Shown piece after piece: positions 1 to 6,702 of a stretch of 14,650 nt of DNA. Under the pieces are notes generated by a model. The model was not told the DNA's origin and did not search any database. It saw nothing but the letters and a program-made list of their open reading frames with translations. Position 1 is the stretch's first letter; the number at the start of each line of letters is the position of its first letter. Position numbers and translations under genes: made by a program. This DNA is from JAYZVT01 sp050248375 (GTDB taxonomy: Bacteria; Pseudomonadota; Alphaproteobacteria; Rhizobiales; Methyloligellaceae), in the NCBI GenBank assembly GCA_050248375.1, contig JBFWSL010000058.1, positions 1-14,650 of the forward strand. Reading direction: 5' to 3'.

Positions 1-157
1 CGCGCCTTCCAAGGCCCCCTCTGAAGTACACTTGGGCATGCCGCCGTAGGTTGAATCCTAATATCGCAACCCGCGCCCGCCAGTATCGTTTCGGTATGCC
101 CCTCTCAATCGATATGCCGGAAACGCGGGTGCCCGCCAGCGTCTCCGCAACACATCG

Positions 158-172
158 TTAACCCTGAGTACT
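158..172 (+). promoter_or_regulatory. Possible CtrA-like binding site (TTAA-N7-TACT)
   Basis: TTAA at 158-161 is followed by seven bases and then TACT at 169-172. The CtrA response regulator of alphaproteobacteria binds TTAA-N7-TTAA, so the first half is perfect and the second has two mismatches. It lies about 200 bases upstream of the Hpt start. The motif is short and degenerate, so a chance match is quite possible. Confidence 0.2.
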
Positions 173-236
173 CCGCTTTTGAGGCCAAAAAAAGGGCGAG
201 GACGAATTATCCTTTACGCCGCGGCGGCCGTCCGCC

Positions 237-251
237 TTAACCGGCCATTAT
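237..251 (+). promoter_or_regulatory. Possible CtrA-like binding site (TTAA-N7-TTAT)
   Basis: TTAA at 237-240, seven bases, then TTAT at 248-251. This is one mismatch from the TTAA-N7-TTAA consensus of the alphaproteobacterial cell-cycle regulator CtrA. It lies about 125 bases upstream of the probable GTG start of the Hpt gene. In a GC-rich genome two such near-matches in one intergenic region are suggestive, but they are not proof. Confidence 0.27.
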
Positions 252-374
252 GGCGCAGGGTGTACACTCCCGCTCTCGATTTCGCGTTTGCAGCATTTCA
301 TGTTGCGGTGCCACAAATCAGCCCGAAAAAGGGTGTTGAGGCAGGGTCAGTCGAAACAGGCAGGGGAAGCCATC

Positions 375-785
375 GTGGGTTACGCAGAACACAAGACGGA
401 ATATTCCGACAGCACGGGCAACGGCGAAGCGGCACGGCGCCGCGTGGGGTCGTCCCGGCCGGTCGATCTGGTTCACCTGGCGCGCTACACGCTGGGCAAC
501 CGGTCGCTTGAGTGCGAAGTGCTCGGGCTTTTCCGCACCCAGTCCACGCTCTACATGGAGCGCCTGCGCCAGGCCCGGAGCGGCAAGGCGTGGCACGACG
601 CGGCGCACACCATCAAGGGCTCGGCGCGGGGCATCGGCGCCTGGGCGCTGGTGGAAAGCGCGGAGCGTGCCGAGCAGATGAACGGGGTTCCGCGCTGCCC
701 CGCCAGCGAAGCCGCCGTGCGGGACCTGGAGTCGCGGGTGGACGAGGTGAACGCCTACATTTCCTCGATCCTGGCTGAGGCCTGA
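375..785 (+). CDS. Orphan Hpt-domain histidine phosphotransfer protein
   Basis: A 136-residue protein whose C-terminal two-thirds is a histidine-phosphotransfer (Hpt) helical bundle. The signature HTIKGSARGIGA places the probable phospho-acceptor at His78, with the Lys and Gly-Ser that follow it in classical Hpt domains. Such proteins relay phosphoryl groups between hybrid kinases and response regulators in the cytoplasm. I prefer the GTG at 375 because AGGGGAAG lies five bases upstream. An in-frame ATG at 288 would add 29 poorly conserved-looking, basic residues. The first 30 residues are polar and probably disordered. No kinase or receiver gene is present in the window, so the partner is unknown. 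The family call is firm; the pathway is not. Confidence 0.82.
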   Translation: MGYAEHKTEYSDSTGNGEAARRRVGSSRPVDLVHLARYTLGNRSLECEVLGLFRTQSTLYMERLRQARSGKAWHDAAHTIKGSARGIGAWALVESAERAEQMNGVPRCPASEAAVRDLESRVDEVNAYISSILAEA

Positions 786-873
786 CCGTCTGCCGCCGGC
801 AAGGCTCCCGGGGGCTGGCATAGCCACGTCTTTTGGCCTATAGCAGGCGCGCGCTGCGGGGCGGATGGCCGAC

Positions 874-887
874 AAGAGCAGGCTCTT
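874..887. repeat. Perfect dyad AAGAGC-AG-GCTCTT upstream of the ferredoxin
   Basis: Two exactly complementary six-base arms separated by two bases lie in the 184-base gap between the Hpt gene and the ferredoxin. The two-base spacer is too short for a stable RNA hairpin, so a dimeric repressor site is the better reading. No matching regulator is encoded nearby. A six-base dyad can arise by chance in a window this long. Confidence 0.25.
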
Positions 888-969
888 CGCATGCCGCGCG
901 CTGGGCGTGCCGGCTTGCCATGGCCGCGTCCATTCCTGACGCCAACCCATCGATGAGCTTGCCACGGGA

Positions 970-1290
970 ATGCCGAGGATCACTTTTATCGAAAGCAATG
1001 GCACGCGACACGAGGTCGATGCCGAAGCCGGCATGACCGTCATGGAAGCGGCGGTGAAGAACAGCGTGCCGGGCATCGAGGCGGAGTGCGGGGGGGCGTG
1101 CTCCTGCGCCACGTGCCATGTCTATGTGGACGAAGCCTGGCAGCCGAGCACCGGCGCGCCGGACGAGATGGAGGAAGGCATGCTCGATTTCGCCTTCGAC
1201 GTGCGGCCCAACAGCCGCTTGAGCTGCCAGATCCGCATAACCGACGAGATGGACGGCCTCGTGGTGCGCGTCCCCGAAAAACAGTTCTAG
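970..1290 (+). CDS. [2Fe-2S] ferredoxin, adrenodoxin/ISC type
   Basis: A 106-residue ferredoxin of the usual family length. The cluster ligands are Cys40, Cys46, Cys49 and Cys86, giving the C-x5-C-x2-C-x36-C spacing of vertebrate/bacterial (adrenodoxin, putidaredoxin, Rhodobacter FdVI) ferredoxins. The segment CGGACSCATCH carries the first three ligands, with an additional cysteine at 44. Such proteins are soluble one-electron carriers that feed cytochromes P450, Fe-S cluster assembly or other oxygenases. The reductase gene starts nine bases after the stop, which strongly suggests that the two are co-transcribed redox partners. No oxygenase is in the window, so the final acceptor is unknown. 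The ATG at 970 has only a weak ribosome binding site but matches the expected N-terminus of the family. Confidence 0.95.
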   Translation: MPRITFIESNGTRHEVDAEAGMTVMEAAVKNSVPGIEAECGGACSCATCHVYVDEAWQPSTGAPDEMEEGMLDFAFDVRPNSRLSCQIRITDEMDGLVVRVPEKQF

Positions 1291-1299
1291 GTCCGAGCG

Positions 1300-2334
1300 A
1301 TGACCACCCCGTCAGTCACGGAAACGGATGCAGTGATCATAGGCGCGGGGCCCGTGGGCCTGTTCGCGGTTTTCGAGCTGGGCCTTCTGGACATCAAGAC
1401 GCATGTGATCGACATCCTCGACAAGCCCGGCGGCCAGTGCGCCGAGCTCTATCCGGAAAAGCCCATCTACGACATTCCCGGCCTGCCGGTGGTCACGGGG
1501 CAGGATCTGACCGACCGGCTGCTGCAGCAGGCGGCGCCCTTCGACCCGCAGTTCCATTTCGGCCAGCGGGTCGAGCGCATCACGCCACGGGCGGGCGGCG
1601 GCTTCCTGCTGGAAACGGACGAGGGCGAGCATTTCGCCTGCAAGATGGTGGTGATCGCGGCCGGGGGCGGCTCGTTCACGCCGAAGCGGCCGCCGCTGGA
1701 GGGCATCGAGACCTACGAGGGCAAATCGGTCTTCTACGCGGTGCGCCGCATCGAGGACTTCCGCGGCAAGACCGTGGTCATCGCGGGCGGCGGCGACTCC
1801 GCGCTGGACTGGGTGCTGAACCTGCAGCCGGTGGCGAAATCGGTGACGCTGGTGCACCGGCGGGACAGCTTCCGCGCCGCGCCGGACTCGGTGAACAAGA
1901 TGCATGCGCTGGTGGACGCGGGAAAGATGTCCTTCAAGCTCGGCCAGGTCATGGGCCTGAAAGGCCGGGACGGCCAGCTCGAGGCGGTGGAGGTCCGCGA
2001 CAACGACGGGAAGATGTCCACCGAGCCGTGCGACCGGCTGCTGCCCTTCTTCGGGCTGACCATGAAGCTCGGACCGGTCACCGACTGGGGACTGGAACTG
2101 GCCGACGATCTGGTGGTGGTCAGCACCGAGACCTTCGAGACCAGCCGGCCGGGCATCTTCGCCATCGGCGACATCAACACCTATCCGGGCAAGCTGAAGC
2201 TGATCCTGTCGGGCTTCCACGAGGCGGCGCTGATGTCCCAGAAGGCGCACGGCATCGTGCATCCGGACAAGCGGCTGGTGTTCCAGTACACCACTTCGTC
2301 GTCGAACCTGCAGAAGAAGCTAGGCGTCCGCTGA
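1300..2334 (+). CDS. Ferredoxin--NADP(+) reductase, thioredoxin-reductase-like type
   Basis: A 344-residue flavoprotein that transfers electrons between NADPH and ferredoxin (EC 1.18.1.2). The FAD-binding GAGPVG motif is at residues 15-20. The NADP-binding GGGDSALD is at 163-170, followed by HRRDSFR at 186-192, whose arginines typically recognise the NADPH phosphate. A second FAD motif, GIFAIGD, is at 285-291. The CxxC redox centre of true thioredoxin reductases is absent, and the C-terminal extension around SGFHEAALMSQ resembles Bacillus YumC and Rhodopseudomonas FNR. The protein is cytosolic and probably a homodimer. Its gene directly follows the ferredoxin gene, its likely substrate. The 3' end overlaps the convergent methyltransferase gene by 15 bases. 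Confidence 0.95.
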   Translation: MTTPSVTETDAVIIGAGPVGLFAVFELGLLDIKTHVIDILDKPGGQCAELYPEKPIYDIPGLPVVTGQDLTDRLLQQAAPFDPQFHFGQRVERITPRAGGGFLLETDEGEHFACKMVVIAAGGGSFTPKRPPLEGIETYEGKSVFYAVRRIEDFRGKTVVIAGGGDSALDWVLNLQPVAKSVTLVHRRDSFRAAPDSVNKMHALVDAGKMSFKLGQVMGLKGRDGQLEAVEVRDNDGKMSTEPCDRLLPFFGLTMKLGPVTDWGLELADDLVVVSTETFETSRPGIFAIGDINTYPGKLKLILSGFHEAALMSQKAHGIVHPDKRLVFQYTTSSSNLQKKLGVR

Positions 2335-3333
2335 CGCCGCGTTCGGGCCGTCCGGTTCCGGGGTGCGGAAGATCGCCGCCCGGTAGGGGCTGAACAGCGC
2401 CAGCTTGAGGCGCGCGGCGAATGGCAGCGGCACCGGCTGCAATCCTTGCGCGGTAAGCTCGGGATCCTTGTCGATGCCGACGCAGACGATCCAGGCGGCG
2501 TGGCCGCCGGCCCGCGCACGTTCGACAATGCGTTGCGTCATCTCGAGCAGCGACTCCGGCGCCACCGGATCCATGAAATAGTGCACGGCTTCCTGCGCCG
2601 GGGGCGTGAAGTCCAGCATGTCGGCGCAGATGCATTCAACATCGCGGCAACGCATGCGGCTGCGCGGAAACTGGGCGATGTTCATGCGGCAGTCTTCGGC
2701 CAGCTCGGGCGAGAACTCGATGCCGATGGCCTTCTCGAACGGCCATGCGCAGGCCATCAGCAGCGCCCGGCCCCGGCCCGCTCCGTAGTCGATGAAGACG
2801 CTGCGCTCGCGGTTCCCCGGCAGGGCGTTCATGACCCACTCGAAAGTGAGACGGGGCGTGGGGAAATGGTCGTGGCCGCGCTCCCGGGCGGCGGCCGGGA
2901 TATGCAGGCCGGAAAGCCTGATCCACTCCCGTGTCGGCCTGAAGAAGAGCTGTTCGATGGAGCGGTCGAAGATCAGCCGGTGCACCAGCATCACAAGCGC
3001 GCGGTAAGGACCCGAGAGGGATCGCGCGCGCGCCTCGGTCTGCTTTGACAGCCAGACCTCCCGTGCCGACCGGCCAAGATGCTTGCCCGACCTGGCGACC
3101 GCCGTGCCCTTGCCAATAACCACGACGGGAACCCGGCTCAGGATCTTCCGCAGGGCGGGAAGCTGCACGAGTACGCCCGGTTTGGGCGAGGAGACTTGAG
3201 CCGAGATGTCCGGTCCGGCGGCGGGCGACGACACGGGCACGGCCGCCGCAGGCGCCGCCGCGTGCTTGCCGGCTTCCGGGCCAGCGGTCTCGTCGCCGTC
3301 CAACATCGGTTCTCGCTCCCCGTGCGGCGCCAT
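2320..3333 (-). CDS. Class I SAM-dependent methyltransferase with Pro/Ala-rich N-terminus
   Basis: A 337-residue protein. Residues 1-55 are rich in Ala, Pro and Ser and probably disordered. Residues 160-325 form a Rossmann-type methyltransferase: motif I is VFIDYGAGRGRALLMA (about 179-194, with D182-x-G-x-G), the acidic strand-2 end is IGIEFSPE (E206), and a YFMDP segment at 252-256 sits where the motif-IV region is expected. A basic, partly hydrophobic stretch (about 55-145) precedes the fold. The methyl acceptor cannot be read from the sequence. The ATG at 3333 is preferred because GAGG lies five bases upstream; another ATG at 3387 would add 18 residues. The gene diverges from the sigma factor gene and overlaps the reductase gene at its 3' end by 15 bases. 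Confidence 0.82.
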   Translation of the reverse strand: MAPHGEREPMLDGDETAGPEAGKHAAAPAAAVPVSSPAAGPDISAQVSSPKPGVLVQLPALRKILSRVPVVVIGKGTAVARSGKHLGRSAREVWLSKQTEARARSLSGPYRALVMLVHRLIFDRSIEQLFFRPTREWIRLSGLHIPAAARERGHDHFPTPRLTFEWVMNALPGNRERSVFIDYGAGRGRALLMACAWPFEKAIGIEFSPELAEDCRMNIAQFPRSRMRCRDVECICADMLDFTPPAQEAVHYFMDPVAPESLLEMTQRIVERARAGGHAAWIVCVGIDKDPELTAQGLQPVPLPFAARLKLALFSPYRAAIFRTPEPDGPNAASADA

Positions 3334-3338
3334 TAATA

Positions 3339-3342
3339 CCTC
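3339..3342 (-). promoter_or_regulatory. Ribosome binding site that sets the methyltransferase start
   Basis: Read on the minus strand, the sequence is TTGAGGTATTAATG. The GAGG core lies five bases before the ATG at 3333. The alternative upstream ATG at 3387 has no comparable core, so this site decides the start. Confidence 0.6.
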
Positions 3343-3367
3343 AATTTGCGGCGGTTTTGCGTAATGG

Positions 3368-3383
3368 CCGGACAGTGGTCCGG
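3368..3383. repeat. Dyad CCGGAC-AGTG-GTCCGG in the divergent promoter region
   Basis: Six-base perfect arms around a four-base centre lie in the 161-base space between the divergent methyltransferase and sigma factor genes. The position fits an operator controlling one or both genes. In RNA it could form a small hairpin. The 18-residue N-terminal extension of the methyltransferase frame would run across it, which is one more reason to prefer the later start. No binding protein is suggested by the sequence. Confidence 0.3.
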
Positions 3384-3494
3384 GCATGCGCGGCGCCGAA
3401 TCATGTTACTAATGAAGACGCGCGCGTATCGCTTGTACAGGGCCATTCGCGCGCGAATTGATTCAGAGGCTGGGCGGTCCCGCGGCAGGCATCG

Positions 3495-4067
3495 ATGGCG
3501 GATACAGGGCAGAACGAGGAATTCGTCCGGCTGAAGCTGATTTCCACGCTGCCGCGTCTGCGACGGTTCGCGGTCGTGCTGGCGGGCGAGCGCGATGCCG
3601 CCGACCTGCTCCTGCGCACGGGATGCGAGCGGATGCTCTCGGAAAGCCACCGCTTCCGCAGGGGCGCGGCCTTCGACCGCTGGGCCTTCGCGGAGCTCTA
3701 CAGCCACTGGATGGGTTCGCTGCGCGAGCAGAAGGCGACCATGCCGCAGGGGCGGGGAGATGGCGCCGCCTTCCTGCCGGACGGGACCGACGCGAAGCGC
3801 GCAGGCGAGGAAGCCGCCCAGATGTCGCAGGTGGTCGCCTCGCTGTCTCCGCAGCAGCGCAGCGCCGCCCTGCTGATCTATGGCGAGAAGTTTCCCTATC
3901 ACGATGCGGCGAAGATTCTCGACACGACAACCCAGGCGGTGACCGCGCGCGTCAGCCGGGCACTGGCGGCGCTGATCGACAGGCTGGCGCCGGAGGCCTC
4001 CGCGCCCTCCGCGGCCACCGTGGAACAGCTCTATCCGGACACCGCAACCAGACAGGCGAGCCGATGA
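3495..4067 (+). CDS. ECF-type RNA polymerase sigma factor (group not assigned)
   Basis: A 190-residue protein within the ECF size range. Region 2 is recognisable at about residues 11-80, with RRFAVVLAGERDAADLLLR matching the usual core-binding helix, although the normal acidic DDLVQE-like end is replaced by a degenerate stretch. Region 4 lies at about 112-165, with LSPQQRSAALLIYGEKFPYHDAAKIL and a helix-turn-helix ending in TARVSRAL. The protein would redirect RNA polymerase to a small regulon. GGCAGG stands six bases before the ATG. The stop codon overlaps the start of the anti-sigma gene (ATGA), so the pair is translationally coupled. Autoregulation from the divergent region upstream is expected for the family but was not seen directly. 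Confidence 0.85.
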   Translation: MADTGQNEEFVRLKLISTLPRLRRFAVVLAGERDAADLLLRTGCERMLSESHRFRRGAAFDRWAFAELYSHWMGSLREQKATMPQGRGDGAAFLPDGTDAKRAGEEAAQMSQVVASLSPQQRSAALLIYGEKFPYHDAAKILDTTTQAVTARVSRALAALIDRLAPEASAPSAATVEQLYPDTATRQASR

Positions 4068-5089
4068 CCGAACTCAGCGACGAACTGCTTGTGGCCTATG
4101 TGGACGGGCAACTGGCGCGCGACCAGTCGCGGGCGATCAAGCGGGTCCTGGACAACGACGAGGTGGCGGCCGCCCGCGTCGAGGCGCTCCGCGCGACCCA
4201 GCGGCGTCTGGAAGTGGCTTTCGATGCCATGCTGGCGGACGAACTCGACGCACTGACCAGCGCGCCGCCGGAGCCCAAAGCGTTTCCCGCCGAGCCGCCG
4301 GTTCAATTCCTCCGGCGGACGGAGCCGCGCAGGACGTGGCCCATGCTGGCGGCGGGCGCGGCCTTCGCGCTGCTGGCGGCGGGCGCATGGGCGCCGTATT
4401 TCGTGCCGGTGGGTGAATTGCTGCCTGTAACGGATGCGCCAAAGCCGGCCCCGGAACCTGTGGTCACCGCGGCGCTGCCGAAGGTGCCGGAAGGGCCGAC
4501 GGGATGGCTCGCCGACATGGCCGCCGGACATGCCTTGCTGGCGCGGGACTCCCTGGAAGTGAGCGCGGAGAGCCAGGGCAACGCGGACCTGGCCTATTTC
4601 CAACTGACGAAGGCCATCGACAAGGCGCTGATCATTCCCGACCTGACGAAGGAGGGACTCGACTTCCGCCGGGCGCAACTGCTGCAGAGCGAGGGCCGGC
4701 CGGTGGCCGAGATCGCCTATCTGCCGAAGGCGGGTGCGCCGCTCACCCTCTATGCCAGGGCCGGCGGCGGCGTGGATACGCCGTTTACATTCGAGCGGCT
4801 GCAGGACACGACGCTGGTGAGCTGGGACCAGAACGGGATCAGCATGCTGGTGGTGGCCTCCAAGACCGAGGACGCGGTCAAGCCGATCGTTGCGGCGGTC
4901 TACGACCAGATGGCCGCGGCGGCCAGGCAGCCCCTGCCGGAGCCACCGGCGGCGCAGGCAGCGCCTTCCGTGTCCGGCGAACCGGCTCCGGAGGCATCCG
5001 AGGCGCCCGCGGCGGCCAGCGAAGGAGGTACGCCAGAACCCCCCGTGGCGCCGCCCGCCGCCGAGGAAGCCCCGGCCGCGCGGCCCTGA
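4064..5089 (+). CDS. Single-pass membrane anti-sigma factor
   Basis: A 341-residue protein. The N-terminus TELSDELLVAYVDGQL is the typical opening of anti-sigma domains of ECF partners, and a cytosolic helical domain spans roughly residues 1-88. One membrane helix follows at about 93-113 (LAAGAAFALLAAGAW). Residues 114-285 form a periplasmic domain of unrecognised fold with alternating strands, and the last 55 residues are an Ala/Pro/Glu-rich tail. The HxxxCxxC zinc motif of ZAS anti-sigma factors is missing, so sigma sequestration must be zinc-independent. The ATG overlaps the sigma stop codon. The periplasmic part is the likely sensor; its signal is unknown. Confidence is high for the role and low for the signal. 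Confidence 0.83.
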   Translation: MTELSDELLVAYVDGQLARDQSRAIKRVLDNDEVAAARVEALRATQRRLEVAFDAMLADELDALTSAPPEPKAFPAEPPVQFLRRTEPRRTWPMLAAGAAFALLAAGAWAPYFVPVGELLPVTDAPKPAPEPVVTAALPKVPEGPTGWLADMAAGHALLARDSLEVSAESQGNADLAYFQLTKAIDKALIIPDLTKEGLDFRRAQLLQSEGRPVAEIAYLPKAGAPLTLYARAGGGVDTPFTFERLQDTTLVSWDQNGISMLVVASKTEDAVKPIVAAVYDQMAAAARQPLPEPPAAQAAPSVSGEPAPEASEAPAAASEGGTPEPPVAPPAAEEAPAARP

Positions 5090-5124
5090 AGACGCGGCCA
5101 GTCAGCAGCAAGGCCCTTTCCATG

Positions 5125-5138
5125 ACCGGTTCGCCGGT
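5125..5138 (+). other. Small hairpin with TTCG tetraloop after the anti-sigma gene
   Basis: ACCGG-TTCG-CCGGT forms a five-pair stem closed by a TTCG (UUCG in RNA) tetraloop, an unusually stable loop type. It sits 36 bases after the anti-sigma stop and 47 before the symporter start. There is no T-run, so it is not a canonical terminator. It could protect or attenuate the transcript between the two units. Confidence 0.3.
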
Positions 5139-5184
5139 ACAGACTGCGCGGCCGTAACGGGGCGCGGCAGGACGGGAGCAAGGC

Positions 5185-6702
5185 ATGGCTGAGGCAACGC
5201 TGGCCTTTCTGGCCCTGTTCGCGCTCATCTACATCGTGTTGCTGTTTCTCGCTCACCGCGGCCATTCGGGGCAGCGCGGCGGGCTGGAGGAATTCTTCGT
5301 CTCGGGCCGGGATCTCGGCCTCGGCACGGCCATCGCCACCCTGGGGGCGACGGAAATCGGCCTCATCACCATCGCCTACAATGCCCAGAAGGGATTCAAC
5401 GAGGGCTTCGCCGCCTTCCATATCGGGCTGGCGGCGCTGGTCGGATGCCTGTTCGTGGGTCTTGTCGGTTTCGTCGTCTCGCCCATGCGGCGCACCGGCG
5501 TGCTGACCCTGCCGGAATATTACGAACAGCGCTTCGGCCGCGACGTGCGGGTGATTGGCGCGCTGGTGATGGCCGCGGGCGGCATCCTCAACATGGGCCT
5601 GTTCCTGAAGGTCGGTTCCCAGTTCATCGCGGCCATGCTGGCGCCCAAGGGCGTCGAACTGAACGTGAATATGGTGATGGTCCTATTGCTGGTCGCGGCC
5701 GTGGGCTACACCTGCTACGGCGGCATGCGGTCCGTGGTGGCGACCGACGTCTTCCAGTTCGTCCTGCTGGCTGCCGGCCTGGTCGCCGCCTCCATTTTTC
5801 TTCTGAATATCATACCATTGGATCGCGTCATTCAGACTGTTGGCGAGGTCAGGGGCGAGGCGGGGCTCAACCCTGTCACCAACCCGTCCTTCGGCCCCTC
5901 CTACATGGTGTGGATGGTGCTGGTCGCCGGCGTGGTGTCGTCGGCGATCTGGCCCACGGCGCTGACGCGGGCGCTGTGCATCGAGAAGGAGGAGACGGTG
6001 CGGCGGGCCTACGGCATCGCCTCGCTGGTGTTCCTTGCCCGCATGGTGGTGCCGGCGTTCCTCGGCGTCATGGCCATCTGCTATTTCGCCGCGGGCGGAC
6101 CGGGTCCGTCGGATGCGCTGGCGGCGCATGGCGGCGACGCGGACCTGCTGGCGACGCCGCTGATGCTGGGACATGCGGCCCCCGACTGGCTGCTCGCCTT
6201 CCTCGCGATGGCGATGTTCGCATCCTTCATGTCCACCCAGGACAGCTACCTGTTCTGCTGGGCATCCATACTGTCCCGGGACGTGATCGGCGTGCTCAAG
6301 GGCACCGCCGACAACGAGAAGGCACAGAAGCTCGGCACACGGCTGCTGATTGTGGCTATCGCCCTGTATGAGCTTTACTGGGGCCTTGCCTATGAGGGGA
6401 CAGAGGATGTCTGGGACTACCTGGCGGTTTCGGGAGCCATTTACTTCTGCTCGGGCATCGTGCTGCTCGGGGCCGGGCTTTACTGGAAGCGCGCGAGCCG
6501 TCGCGGCGCGCTGCTGGCCCTGGGTCTTGGGTTCACCGCCATTCTCGGGCTGGCCCCGGTCAGGAACGCGGTGGGACTGGAGACCCTGTCCGGACCGGTC
6601 ATCGGTTTCATGGCCATCGGCCTGTCGCTTGCCGGGATGATCGCCGGCTCGTTGAGTGAGCGGCCGCGGACGACAGGCGGCGGGGAGGGAAACAATGAGT
6701 GA
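5185..6702 (+). CDS. Sodium:solute symporter family (SSS) transporter
   Basis: A 505-residue, strongly hydrophobic inner-membrane protein with about thirteen predicted helices, the normal SSS size. Family landmarks are the N-terminal EFFVSGRDLGLGTAIATLGAT (about 36-56), LTLPEYYEQRFGRD (107-120) in the loop after helix 3, and GGMRSVVATDVFQF (179-192), equivalent to the conserved GG-x-x-A-V-x-x-TD-x-x-Q segment. Later it has the TQDSYLFCWASILSRDV region. It should import an organic solute with Na+. The substrate (amino acid, carboxylate, choline-like or other) cannot be told. GGGAG lies six bases upstream of the ATG. The last eight bases overlap the start of the DUF924 protein, so the two are translationally coupled. 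Confidence 0.93.
   Translation: MAEATLAFLALFALIYIVLLFLAHRGHSGQRGGLEEFFVSGRDLGLGTAIATLGATEIGLITIAYNAQKGFNEGFAAFHIGLAALVGCLFVGLVGFVVSPMRRTGVLTLPEYYEQRFGRDVRVIGALVMAAGGILNMGLFLKVGSQFIAAMLAPKGVELNVNMVMVLLLVAAVGYTCYGGMRSVVATDVFQFVLLAAGLVAASIFLLNIIPLDRVIQTVGEVRGEAGLNPVTNPSFGPSYMVWMVLVAGVVSSAIWPTALTRALCIEKEETVRRAYGIASLVFLARMVVPAFLGVMAICYFAAGGPGPSDALAAHGGDADLLATPLMLGHAAPDWLLAFLAMAMFASFMSTQDSYLFCWASILSRDVIGVLKGTADNEKAQKLGTRLLIVAIALYELYWGLAYEGTEDVWDYLAVSGAIYFCSGIVLLGAGLYWKRASRRGALLALGLGFTAILGLAPVRNAVGLETLSGPVIGFMAIGLSLAGMIAGSLSERPRTTGGGEGNNE
6684..6689 (+). promoter_or_regulatory. Strong ribosome binding site inside the symporter 3' end
   Basis: GGAGGG five bases before the ATG at 6695, within the last codons of the symporter. 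It favours this start over the in-frame ATG at 6656, which has no such site. Confidence 0.65.

Larger units (their letters stand above)
1..374. other. Non-coding upstream region of the Hpt gene
   Basis: No convincing gene is seen here. Stretches that stay open (for example one plus-strand frame from position 3 to about 159) read as low-complexity arginine/proline-rich sequence without a ribosome binding site. The region is visibly richer in A+T than the coding parts of the window, which fits regulatory DNA. It contains two TTAA-N7-TTAA-like pairs, at 158-172 and 237-251, which are listed separately. The left edge of the window cuts the region, so the tail of an upstream gene cannot be excluded. 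Confidence 0.5.

Noticed and set aside
318..1112. Long minus-strand open frame across the Hpt and ferredoxin genes
   Set aside because: It is antisense to two well-supported genes, reads as Arg/Pro/Ala-rich sequence without domains, and is a usual by-product of high GC content.
1086..2393. 435-residue plus-strand frame over the ferredoxin and reductase
   Set aside because: Shadow of the reductase in another frame; low-complexity Gly/Arg composition and no motifs, while the reductase frame has all FAD and NADP motifs.
3458..4063. Upstream extension of the anti-sigma frame over the sigma gene
   Set aside because: The extension is the sigma gene read in another frame. The ATG at 4064, overlapping the sigma stop, gives the typical anti-sigma N-terminus.
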